DNA of 64,000 nucleotides from Rhizobium sp. CFBP 8762 (GTDB taxonomy: Bacteria > Pseudomonadota > Alphaproteobacteria > Rhizobiales > Rhizobiaceae): assembly GCF_014841565.1 (NCBI RefSeq), contig NZ_JACYUD010000007.1, forward strand, positions 230,356-294,355, in the 5' to 3' direction. The position numbers and the translations under genes are program-made. Under the pieces are notes generated by a model, which ran no database searches, was not told the origin of the DNA, and was given only the letters and a program-made list of their open reading frames with translations. Below are positions 33,554 to 41,293 of this stretch, one piece after another. Every line of letters starts with the position of its first letter. Position 1 is the first letter of the stretch.

Positions 33554-33685
33554 ATGTCGCATATGCTCGTTGTCGTCGGCTGTGGATCTATGGGCTTTGC
33601 CATGATGCGCGGCTGGCTGCAGGAGACACCGGGTCTGACCGTTCACGTGGTGGGGCCGACGCCGGAATACGCGCCGCTGACCTAG
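33554..33685 (+). pseudogene. Truncated pyrroline-5-carboxylate reductase-like gene
   Basis: The frame opens MSHMLVVVGCGSMGFAMMRG, the first strand and Rossmann loop of a ProC-type protein, and stops after 43 residues at PEYAPLT. It starts 10 bp after the acoC-like stop, so it was probably the fourth gene of the aco operon. IS3-derived sequence begins right at its end, so an insertion or deletion removed about 80 percent of the gene. Confidence 0.7.
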
Positions 33686-34020
33686 CCCACTCAACGTTGA
33701 TAGAGCATGAGTCAGTGACGAGAAGAGAGTTTCATTCAAGAGTTCGTCTCGCAGCCGTCCATTGAAGCTTTGATGAAGGCGTTCTGGATCGCCTTGCAAC
33801 GCCTCTCAATGATCTGGTTTTATTCACGAGCAACACGCAGACCGGAATACGAGGTATCGGCGACCAGTGCCAAGCTTTCTCTGGTACAACCGTCGACAAC
33901 CGTCAAAATTCGAAACCTGCAGCCATCGGTCAATTGATCCAATACAAAGTCCAGCAACCAACGATCATTGGCGGCAATGGCGATCAGCATCGGTGCGCTT
34001 GTGCCTATAGACCGCTTATG
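33684..34020 (-). mobile_element. Decayed IS3-family (IS407-like) transposase OrfB remnant
   Basis: On the minus strand the translation reads RSIGTSAPMLIAIA, RWLLDFVLDQLTDGCRFRIL, TVVDGCTRESLALVADTS, GLRVARE, then a stop, IQNAFI, and after a frameshift SFNGRLRDELLNETLFSSL. These are the DDE integrase-core pieces of IS3-group OrfB. At least one in-frame stop and one frameshift make it inactive. Both ends are missing; I could not find paired terminal repeats. Confidence 0.8.
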
Positions 34021-34410
34021 TCAACGGCATGACTTGTAACGTCACCGTCTACGGCGAGGACGGTTCTTGGTCGTCTCCTGTACCGGCATGGACAGCATGA
34101 TGACCGCCGTGGGACCATATGCGTTCCCTCCAGGGTGCTCCGTGCATTTCGAAAGCCTTATCGCCATTACCGATAATATCTCGCCGGAACAAACTTGTGT
34201 ATCTTTTACCCGTAAGATCCGCCTGCTGCCTTGATTCATAGTTGTCGCGTAGTCAAAAAATGTAGATTTTGCTTGGCCCAATATTTCCTGTTGTGCAACT
34301 CGTTCACGGCGCTGCTTAAAATATTGTCAAGGGATACGAACCAGAGGGCCCCCATTTAAACTGAATAAAAAGCGATTACGTTTCGCACGAAAGCCTGCCC
34401 TAAGGTGAGT
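34021..34410. other. Non-coding stretch after the IS remnant
   Basis: These 390 bp contain no gene I recognise. A 79-residue minus-strand frame (34042-34281) has no family resemblance and a basic, low-complexity C terminus, and I reject it. The stretch may be degraded IS flank. Confidence 0.35.
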
Positions 34411-35295
34411 TCAATTCCTTGCTCTGCTTCCATCGTTCAATCGTCCACCCACAAAACTCAAAAATCTTCCGATCAGCGGCGGCTCGGCGTGCTTGTCTTT
34501 CCAAATCATCCAAAGCGAGCGTGAAAATGGTCGCCCGTCCTTGTAAAAAAGCGGCATGCGGAAGAGTGGCCGAGTTTCGTCGAAGAATTTCGGCGATAAG
34601 AAAATACCGTAACCAAGTCCGTTGGCGATCATCTCCAGGCAGGTATCACCGTGGTTCGCTTGCATCCCGATCTTGGGTGGTTGACGAAAATGGCCGGACC
34701 ACCAGTCGTCCAGCATTCTGGTTGCGAAAGGGTCGCTTAGATAGGAGATTTGTGGCCTTTCCGGTAAGTCTTCGAGGCGGAGACGTTCGCTATTGACGAG
34801 GCAAGCCTGCTCGCTGCCAATTTGCAGGCGGCTAAAATTGCCTGAAATGTCGCCGCAGATGAAGCCGACCTGGATGTCACCGCGCTCTACCTTGTCTACG
34901 ATTTCCGAACTGACGCCAGTCGAGACGCTAAAATCGACGCCTGGATGCGCGCCCTTATAAGCACGCAAATGCGGAGGCAGGGTATAACGGACAAAAGAAT
35001 TTGTCATTCCGAGCCGGATCGTGCCCGTGCGATGGTCCTGAAACGTCAGAAGCGTCCGCTGCATCTCGGCCATATGGGCGAGCGCCTTCTCTGCTTCCCG
35101 CGCCACATATTCACCCTGCGGCGTAAACGTGATGCCTTTCGACGTGCGCTCCACCAGACGTGTGCCTAGTTCGCGCTCGATTAGTTGCAAGCGTTTGGAT
35201 AGGGCGGGTTGCGTCATCGCAAGACGATCGGCTGCATGCGTTATGTTTGCCGTGCGGCGCAGTTCCACAACGACCTTCCAGCTGCGTGTATCCAT
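34411..35295 (-). CDS. LysR-family regulator
   Basis: This 294-residue protein runs from the ATG at 35295, which has GGGAGGAGGGG directly upstream. The HTH region reads TANITHAADRLAMTQPALSKRLQLIERELG, with RTSKGITFTPQGE following, and a substrate-binding-like domain completes it. It is divergent from the dehydrogenase/CitMHS/kinase operon across 252 bp. LysR genes in this position usually control the divergent operon, so it likely responds to the hydroxy acid that operon degrades. Confidence 0.87.
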   Translation of the reverse strand: MDTRSWKVVVELRRTANITHAADRLAMTQPALSKRLQLIERELGTRLVERTSKGITFTPQGEYVAREAEKALAHMAEMQRTLLTFQDHRTGTIRLGMTNSFVRYTLPPHLRAYKGAHPGVDFSVSTGVSSEIVDKVERGDIQVGFICGDISGNFSRLQIGSEQACLVNSERLRLEDLPERPQISYLSDPFATRMLDDWWSGHFRQPPKIGMQANHGDTCLEMIANGLGYGIFLSPKFFDETRPLFRMPLFYKDGRPFSRSLWMIWKDKHAEPPLIGRFLSFVGGRLNDGSRARN

Positions 35296-35547
35296 CCCCT
35301 CCTCCCGAAACAGGTACTGCCATTCCTTTTGAGAATAGCCAGACATGAAAGATCGCAATTTTACAGGCCGGTCAAGCTCTCCTATGACAGATCAATGAAG
35401 TCGCTGCATGGCGAACGGGATGGAAATTGCGCAGCCGGCCGATGTCGGATCGTGCGGAGGAAAGAAGGCAACGTCGTATATTTCGACACGGAAACGCAGG
35501 GATGCGGCCCGTGACGGCGGAGCTTTGCAATCAGCGGAGTTGAAACA

Positions 35548-36963
35548 GTGATCTATCATCATCTCTACAAGAAATTTGCGAAGAAGGATGTCGTTCGCGT
35601 CGGTGTGATCGGGGCCGGCAATTATGGCACGGCGATCGTGACGCAGGATCCGCATACGCCGATGATGACGGTGGTGGCGGTGGCCGATATTTCGGTCGAA
35701 GCGGCCAAGGGCGCCTATGAGAAGGCTGGTATCGATCCGTCGACTGTCGTTTATTGCCGGACAACCAAGGAGGCGCAGCAGGAAATCGCAGGCGGGAAGC
35801 GCATCTATACCGACCGCTGCGAGCTGATCGCCGAGATCGCCGCCGTCGATATCGTCTGTGAGGCGACGGGCATACCGGAAGCCAGTGCGGACTATGCCTC
35901 GAAGGCGATCGAAAACGGCAAACATGTCGCGATGATCACCAAGGATTGCGACGTCACCATCGGCCCCATCCTGAAGAAAAAAGCTGACGAGGCAGGTGTC
36001 GTCTATACCCCGGTCGACGGTGACCAGCATGGCCTGCTGATCCAGTTCTACGAATGGGCAAAATCAATCGGCCTGACGGTGCTGAGCGGCGGCAAGGCAA
36101 CTGATGGCGAGTTCATTTACGATGAAGCGCACGGCACAGTGACCATCAAGACGGACAAGAAGATCCACGCGCCTTATGTGGAAACGGTCACAATTGCACC
36201 GGAAGATAGCAAATATCTCGGCATGATCCCAAAAGGTCAGGCGGCGGAATATGTCGCCCGGCGCCGTGAAATCCTCGCCGGCCTGCCGCAGCCGGGATCC
36301 TATGACCTGTGCGAAACGACGGTAGCTGCCAATTATACCGGTCTTGCGCCAGCGGTCGACACGCTGGTGCATGCGCCGCTCAGGATCACCGAGATACCCA
36401 TCGCCTATTGCGAAACCGATAATGGCGGCATTTTCGGCACCCGCGGCGTCATCGATCTGGCAACATGCCTGCGCGCGCCGACCGAGGGCGGTCTAGGTGG
36501 TGGCGTCTTCCTCGTCGTTCGCTGCGACAACGCCTATTCGAACCACATTCTAACGACCAAGGGCCAGATCGCCAATTATGACGACACCGCAGCGGTCATC
36601 TACCGACCCTATCACCTATGCGGAGTGGAAACGTCGAGTTCAATTTTGGTCGCCGGCCTGCTTGGGATCAACACAGGCTCGGACGACTACCAGCCGCGCT
36701 ACGATCTGGTGAAAGTCGCGGCACACGACATCAAGGCTGGCGAGGTTTTCGGCAATGACCATAGCCCGCAGACGACGGCGCGCATCGTGCCGGCCATACC
36801 CATTGCGTCCGGCAATGCCGCTTGCGCGCATCTGCTAACCGGCAACAGGGCGTCCATCGACATTCCTGCGGGCACGACGATCACATACGACATGGTCGAG
36901 GAGCCTGTCGGTTCGACACTCTGGAGGTTGCGGCGCCTGCAGGATGAGACTTTCCTGGCATGA
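35548..36963 (+). CDS. Homoserine dehydrogenase-like NAD(P) oxidoreductase with C-terminal SAF domain
   Basis: This 471-residue protein has an N-terminal Rossmann domain VRVGVIGAGNYGTAIV (about 18-32) and a dehydrogenase core with CEATGIPEASADYA and KHVAMITKDCDVTIGP. A C-terminal SAF-like region (about 390-455) reads AHDIKAGEVF and IDIPAGTTITYDMV, as in antifreeze/FlgA/altronate dehydratase SAF folds. Proteins of this architecture are found with acid-sugar genes; the reaction is probably oxidation of a hydroxy acid or sugar acid. It is the first gene of a five-gene operon with a CitMHS carrier, DUF1537 kinase and class II aldolase. I do not recognise a named enzyme. Confidence 0.75.
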   Translation: MIYHHLYKKFAKKDVVRVGVIGAGNYGTAIVTQDPHTPMMTVVAVADISVEAAKGAYEKAGIDPSTVVYCRTTKEAQQEIAGGKRIYTDRCELIAEIAAVDIVCEATGIPEASADYASKAIENGKHVAMITKDCDVTIGPILKKKADEAGVVYTPVDGDQHGLLIQFYEWAKSIGLTVLSGGKATDGEFIYDEAHGTVTIKTDKKIHAPYVETVTIAPEDSKYLGMIPKGQAAEYVARRREILAGLPQPGSYDLCETTVAANYTGLAPAVDTLVHAPLRITEIPIAYCETDNGGIFGTRGVIDLATCLRAPTEGGLGGGVFLVVRCDNAYSNHILTTKGQIANYDDTAAVIYRPYHLCGVETSSSILVAGLLGINTGSDDYQPRYDLVKVAAHDIKAGEVFGNDHSPQTTARIVPAIPIASGNAACAHLLTGNRASIDIPAGTTITYDMVEEPVGSTLWRLRRLQDETFLA

Positions 36964-37018
36964 TGACCGGGAAAGTGGGGAGCAGAAACAACACTGCACA
37001 CTGCTTTGGGAGAGAGGC

Positions 37019-38401
37019 ATGTTACTAACGATAATTGCGTGGTCCACGGTCATCCTGTTTATGGCGCTGATCCTGACCAAGAAAATGCATCCGTTCACCG
37101 CGATCGTGCTGATCCCGGTTCTAATGGCGGTTGTAGGGGCACTGCTGGGGCTGTACCAGGCACCGACTGCAAAGACGCTCGAGATCCCGGTTGGGGATGT
37201 AACGATCTGGGATCAGGTCACCGTCCTAGGCGCCTGGGTTAAACAGGGGCTGACGAAAACTTCGGGCACGGCTTTCCTGTTGTTCTTCGCCATCATGTTC
37301 TTTTCGTTGATGCTCAATGTCGGCGTCTTCGATCCCCTGACGAAAAAGGTTATTCAGCTGTCGAAGGGCGATCCACTGAAAGTATTGGTCGGCACCAGCA
37401 TTCTGGCGACTGTCGTTTCCTTGAGCGGTGACGGCACGACGACGACCCTGATCTGCTGCACGGCCTTTATCCCTGTCTACAAGCGACTCAATCTCAAGAT
37501 GATGCACCTGGCGGTGCTCCTTATTCTCCAAAACACCATCTTGAACCTTCTGCCATGGAGCGGGCCAACCGCACGTGTCATTGCCGTGATTGACGATATC
37601 GACGTCCAGGCCCTTCTGAATGCACTTCTGCCCGGCATGATCCTGGCAAGCCTCTTCGTCACGGCCGGCGCGTATTTCCTGGGGCTTTCGGAGCGGCGGC
37701 GTCTCGGTGTCCAGCATCTGAGCAATGCCGATATCGAGGAGATTTTCGCCTCCACGGCAGGTCCCGATGACGCCCTGAAACGCCCACATCTGGCGCCGAT
37801 CAACGCGGTACTGACAGTCGCGTCGCTTGTCTTGCTGATCGCGGGCATTTTCGAGCCGGTCTTCATCTTCCTGGTCGGGACGGTTCTGGCCCTGGTGATC
37901 AACTACAAGACACTGCAGGAGCAGAAGGAAAGGATCTACGCCAATTCCGGTGAGGTTCTGGCGACGGTCATCATGGTCATCGGTGCCGGCGTATTCATGG
38001 GATTGTTCACCAATTCAGGCATGTCCGATGCGCTGGCCAGCAGCATGGTCAACGTTATTCCGCCGCAGCTCGGCGGTTTCTGGGGCTTGATCGTGGTTCT
38101 GATCTCGGCACCGGGCGGTTTCTTCCTGTCGAACGACGCCTTCTTCTACGGCGTGCTGCCGGTCCTGGTCGAAGCTGGCAAGGTCTATGGCTTCACCCCG
38201 TTCGAAGTCGGCTTCGCGTCGCTGCTCGGACAAGCCTTCCATATGCTCAGCCCGCTTACCGCCTTCATCTACTTGCTGCTCAGCATGACTGGCCTCGACA
38301 TGGGCGAATGGCAGCGCGCCTGCTTCAAATGGTGCCTCGCGATTTTCTTCATCTTCATCGCGACCGCCGTCGTGATGGGCGTGGTGCCGCTCTACCGGTG
38401 A
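37019..38401 (+). CDS. CitMHS-family divalent metal-carboxylate:H+ symporter
   Basis: This 460-residue membrane protein has about 12 helices. The ATG at 37019 follows a GAGAGG site. Segments such as KTSGTAFLLFFAIMFFSLML, LSGDGTTTTLICCTAF, LPWSGPTARVIAV and HMLSPLTAFIYLL match the citrate-Mg2+:H+ symporter (CitM/CitH) family. In this operon the cargo is more likely a hydroxy acid such as a tetronate or related dicarboxylate than citrate itself. Confidence 0.85.
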   Translation: MLLTIIAWSTVILFMALILTKKMHPFTAIVLIPVLMAVVGALLGLYQAPTAKTLEIPVGDVTIWDQVTVLGAWVKQGLTKTSGTAFLLFFAIMFFSLMLNVGVFDPLTKKVIQLSKGDPLKVLVGTSILATVVSLSGDGTTTTLICCTAFIPVYKRLNLKMMHLAVLLILQNTILNLLPWSGPTARVIAVIDDIDVQALLNALLPGMILASLFVTAGAYFLGLSERRRLGVQHLSNADIEEIFASTAGPDDALKRPHLAPINAVLTVASLVLLIAGIFEPVFIFLVGTVLALVINYKTLQEQKERIYANSGEVLATVIMVIGAGVFMGLFTNSGMSDALASSMVNVIPPQLGGFWGLIVVLISAPGGFFLSNDAFFYGVLPVLVEAGKVYGFTPFEVGFASLLGQAFHMLSPLTAFIYLLLSMTGLDMGEWQRACFKWCLAIFFIFIATAVVMGVVPLYR

Positions 38402-38467
38402 AACACCGACATCCGATCGGGACAAGGCCTATCAGCCCCGATCGGTTCAAACGTGATGAGAGACAAC

Positions 38468-39139
38468 ATGAGCAAATCCAATCGCATCGTTCTCCTGCAT
38501 GCCACGCCGGTAGCCATGGCTCCGGTCATGGAGGCCTTTGCCAAAATCTGGCCGGGCGCGGAAAAGGTCAATCTGCTCGATGATAGCCTCAGTATCGACC
38601 GTGCCCGACAGGACGAACTTTCGGATGGTCTGGCGAATCGGTTTGTGGCCTTCGGTCATTATGCCTACAGCATCGGCGCAATTGGGATCCTTGCGACATG
38701 CTCGGCCTTCGGTCCGCCACTGGACCGGCTGGCGACCGAACTGCCGGTACCTGTTCTCAAGCCCAACGAGGAGATGTTCCGCGCGGCGATTTTGCGCGGC
38801 AACCGGATCGGCATGCTCGCGACCTTTGCCCCTGCCGTCACGACGATGCGGGACGAGTTCGATGCCTTCGTGGCGGAAGTAGGCTCCAGCGCGACCCTCG
38901 AAGTAATCGTTGTTGAGGATGCGATCGAGCACCTGATGCAGGGCGATGCGGAGACGCATAATAGGTTGGTCGCCGCACAGGCGTCCAGATTTACCGGTTA
39001 CGATGCCATCATGCTCGCGCATTTCTCGACCGCACGGGCAGCTGATCTGGTGCAGGCGGCCGCGGATATTCCGGTGCTTGCCGCACCTGAAAGTGCCGTT
39101 TTGCGGATGAGACAGTTGATTGAAAGCAAGGAGCGGTAA
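38468..39139 (+). CDS. Asp/Glu racemase-superfamily protein, single active-site cysteine
   Basis: This 223-residue protein of the aspartate/glutamate/hydantoin racemase fold starts at ATG 38468; GTG 38453 and ATG 38456 are also in frame. It keeps the first catalytic Cys in GILATCSAFGPPL. At the second position, where racemases have GC(T), it reads IMLAHFSTARA, so the paired Cys is absent. That resembles one-Cys relatives such as arylmalonate decarboxylase-like or maleate isomerase-like proteins with altered chemistry. It lies between the transporter and the kinase and is probably an isomerase or decarboxylase of the pathway. Confidence 0.75.
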   Translation: MSKSNRIVLLHATPVAMAPVMEAFAKIWPGAEKVNLLDDSLSIDRARQDELSDGLANRFVAFGHYAYSIGAIGILATCSAFGPPLDRLATELPVPVLKPNEEMFRAAILRGNRIGMLATFAPAVTTMRDEFDAFVAEVGSSATLEVIVVEDAIEHLMQGDAETHNRLVAAQASRFTGYDAIMLAHFSTARAADLVQAAADIPVLAAPESAVLRMRQLIESKER

Positions 39140-39143
39140 GTTC

Positions 39144-40421
39144 ATGCTGCTGGGCGTTATTGCAGACGATTTCACAGGCGCGGGCGATATTGCCAACACG
39201 CTTGCCAGGGGTCTTCCCGGCGAGGGCGGGCTGGCGGTGACGCAATATTTCGGCGTGCCCAAAACATCGGCAGCCGCGTCGGTCGAGGCTGGCGTCATTT
39301 CGTTGAAGACGCGGTCCGCCCCGGTCGAAAAAGCCGTGGCGCAATCGCTGGCGGCGCTCGAATGGTTGCAAGCGCAGGGTTGCGAGCAATTCATCTTCAA
39401 ATACTGCTCGACGTTCGATTCGACGCCGGAAGGGAATATTGGGCCGGTCGGCGAAGCCCTCGCCAAGGCGCTCGGTGTACAGGGCGTCGTCGCATGTCCG
39501 GCATTTCCGACCGTCGGGCGGACCGTGCATCAGGGGCATTTGTTCGTCCATGACCAGATGCTGAGCGAATCCAGCATGCGGCATCATCCTCTAACGCCAA
39601 TGACCGACTCCAACTTGCGCCGTTGGCTGGCACGACAAACGAAATCGCCAGTCGGCCTCGTTTCGACTTCAACCGTACGCTCGGGCGTGGACTCGGTCCG
39701 CAAGGCTTTGGATGCCGCCGCTGCACAGGGCCAGACGCTGGTCATTTGCGATGCGTCTATCGACGAGGATCTTGTGACGCTGGGGATGGCGGCGGCCGGT
39801 GCGCCGCTTCTGACGGGCGGCTCCGGCATTGCCGTCGGGCTGCCTTCGAACTTCATTCGCAGCGGTCGCTCTAAGGGAAGGTTAACGCCTTTCTCCGGTA
39901 TCGAAGGACCAGCTGCAATCCTCGCCGGCAGCTGCTCGTTTGCCACCCGCCGTCAGATCGCCATTCATGCCCAGTACCATCCGGTCCTTGCCTTGGATAT
40001 CGACGCGGTCATGGCCGGCACGTTTGGAACGGAAGAGGTTGTAGATTTCATCGAGCGACATGCGGAACAAGCGCCACTGGTTTATTCGTCCGATGATCCA
40101 GCCGAAGTCGAGCTGCTGCAGTCGCGATACGGACGGGAAAAGCTGGCCCAAAGGCTGGATGGACTGTTCGCCGACGTGGCGCGGGTGCTGGTAGAAAAAG
40201 GCATACGTCGTCTGGTGGTGGCTGGTGGAGAAACCTCCGGTGCCGTGGCCCAAGCTCTCGATCTCGATGCGCTGACGATCGGGCCGGAAATCGATCCCGG
40301 CGTACCGATCCTTGCCGGGGCGGATGGTCGTATTGCACTGGCGCTTAAATCCGGCAATTTCGGCGCGCCGGACTTTTTCGAAAAAGCGTTGAAGCTGCTA
40401 CAGGATGGAGCGGACCATTGA
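39144..40421 (+). CDS. Four-carbon acid sugar kinase family protein (DUF1537, OtnK/DtnK type)
   Basis: This 425-residue kinase has the N-terminal substrate motif GVIADDFTGAGDIANTLARG and the C-terminal nucleotide-binding region with RRLVVAGGETSGAVAQAL and IGPEIDPGVPIL. The family phosphorylates 3-oxo-tetronate, D-threonate or related acid sugars. The ATG at 39144 follows AAGGAG; the racemase-like gene ends four bases before. It overlaps the aldolase gene by four bases. Kinase followed by class II aldolase is the order expected for oxo-acid-sugar phosphorylation followed by decarboxylation or cleavage (OtnK then OtnC). Confidence 0.87.
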   Translation: MLLGVIADDFTGAGDIANTLARGLPGEGGLAVTQYFGVPKTSAAASVEAGVISLKTRSAPVEKAVAQSLAALEWLQAQGCEQFIFKYCSTFDSTPEGNIGPVGEALAKALGVQGVVACPAFPTVGRTVHQGHLFVHDQMLSESSMRHHPLTPMTDSNLRRWLARQTKSPVGLVSTSTVRSGVDSVRKALDAAAAQGQTLVICDASIDEDLVTLGMAAAGAPLLTGGSGIAVGLPSNFIRSGRSKGRLTPFSGIEGPAAILAGSCSFATRRQIAIHAQYHPVLALDIDAVMAGTFGTEEVVDFIERHAEQAPLVYSSDDPAEVELLQSRYGREKLAQRLDGLFADVARVLVEKGIRRLVVAGGETSGAVAQALDLDALTIGPEIDPGVPILAGADGRIALALKSGNFGAPDFFEKALKLLQDGADH

Positions 40422-41053
40422 ACGAAGACATTCTTCGCGCAGATATCGTCAGATATGGCGCGCTGCTTTACACGCGTGGCCTGGCCCACGGCAGTGCGGG
40501 CAATCTCTCAGTGCGACTCGATGACGGCGCGATCCTCGTGACGCCAACCAACTCGTCGCTTGGTTTTCTCAAGCCCGAACAGATATCGAAGGTCTCGGCC
40601 AAAGGCACGCATATCGCCGGCGATCCGCCCTCCAAGGAAGCCTTCTTCCACCTCGCCGTCTACGACGAACGACCGGCAGCCAATGCCATCGTTCACCTGC
40701 ATTCGACACACGCAGTTGCGGTCTCCTGTCTCTGCCATAAGGACAGTTTCGATGTCCTGCCGCCGCTGACGGCCTATCAGATCATGCGGATCGGCCGCCT
40801 GCCTCTGGTGCCCTATTATCGGCCGGGTGATCGCAAGCTTGCCGATGCGGTGCGTGGACTTGCTGGCGAACACAAGGCCATGCTGCTTGCCAACCACGGC
40901 CCGATCGTATCCGGCAAGTCGCTTCAGGACGCCATCCACGCCTATGAGGAGCTGGAGGAAACCGCCAAGCTGTTTTTCCTCGTCCAAAGCCGCCCTGTGT
41001 CGCTGCTGACCTGCGAGGCGATTGCCGAGCTTAACGACGTTTTCCCCAGCTAA
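40418..41053 (+). CDS. Class II aldolase/adducin-family protein (OtnC-like)
   Basis: This 211-residue protein starts at a TTG (40418) overlapping the kinase stop, with GGAG upstream. Family features are HGSAGNLSVRL, the Zn ligands in IVHLHSTHAVAV, and LLANHGPIVSG. OtnC relatives decarboxylate 3-oxo-tetronate 4-phosphate to dihydroxyacetone phosphate, and others are fuculose-phosphate aldolases. Being downstream of the DUF1537 kinase makes the OtnC role the best guess. The OtnI isomerase often seen in such clusters is missing; the racemase-like protein may replace it. Confidence 0.85.
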   Translation: MNEDILRADIVRYGALLYTRGLAHGSAGNLSVRLDDGAILVTPTNSSLGFLKPEQISKVSAKGTHIAGDPPSKEAFFHLAVYDERPAANAIVHLHSTHAVAVSCLCHKDSFDVLPPLTAYQIMRIGRLPLVPYYRPGDRKLADAVRGLAGEHKAMLLANHGPIVSGKSLQDAIHAYEELEETAKLFFLVQSRPVSLLTCEAIAELNDVFPS

Positions 41054-41088
41054 CCACGGGGACGACCAGCGTACCGGCATTTCTGGCT

Positions 41089-41256
41089 TTAGGTCTCGTC
41101 CGTTGCGCCTAAATCGCTACGCAAGACGCCAAGATAATGAGCTTTCGGGAATTCGCGACGATAACCGGTGAGGGCATGCTGCAAAGCATTGTATCTGCCA
41201 TCCTCCGGCATGACTGCGAACACCGTGATGGCGGTAAAGACCTTTTCCTCAAACAA
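41089..41256 (-). CDS. Small hypothetical protein or gene remnant
   Basis: This is an open frame of 55 residues from a TTG, containing FTAITVFAVMPEDGRYNALQ and ending RSDLGATDET. The composition looks protein-like and it lies 37 bp downstream of the frameshifted OYE gene on the same strand, but there is no ATG and I recognise no family. It may be the tail of a decayed gene. Confidence 0.3.
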   Translation of the reverse strand: MFEEKVFTAITVFAVMPEDGRYNALQHALTGYRREFPKAHYLGVLRSDLGATDET

Positions 41257-41293
41257 CTTTGGTCAGTCCGCCACCACGGAAAAAAACCGTAGC

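Noticed and set aside
34042..34281. 79-aa minus-strand frame after the IS3 remnant
   Set aside because: No family resemblance, odd basic tail, and it sits in probable IS flank.
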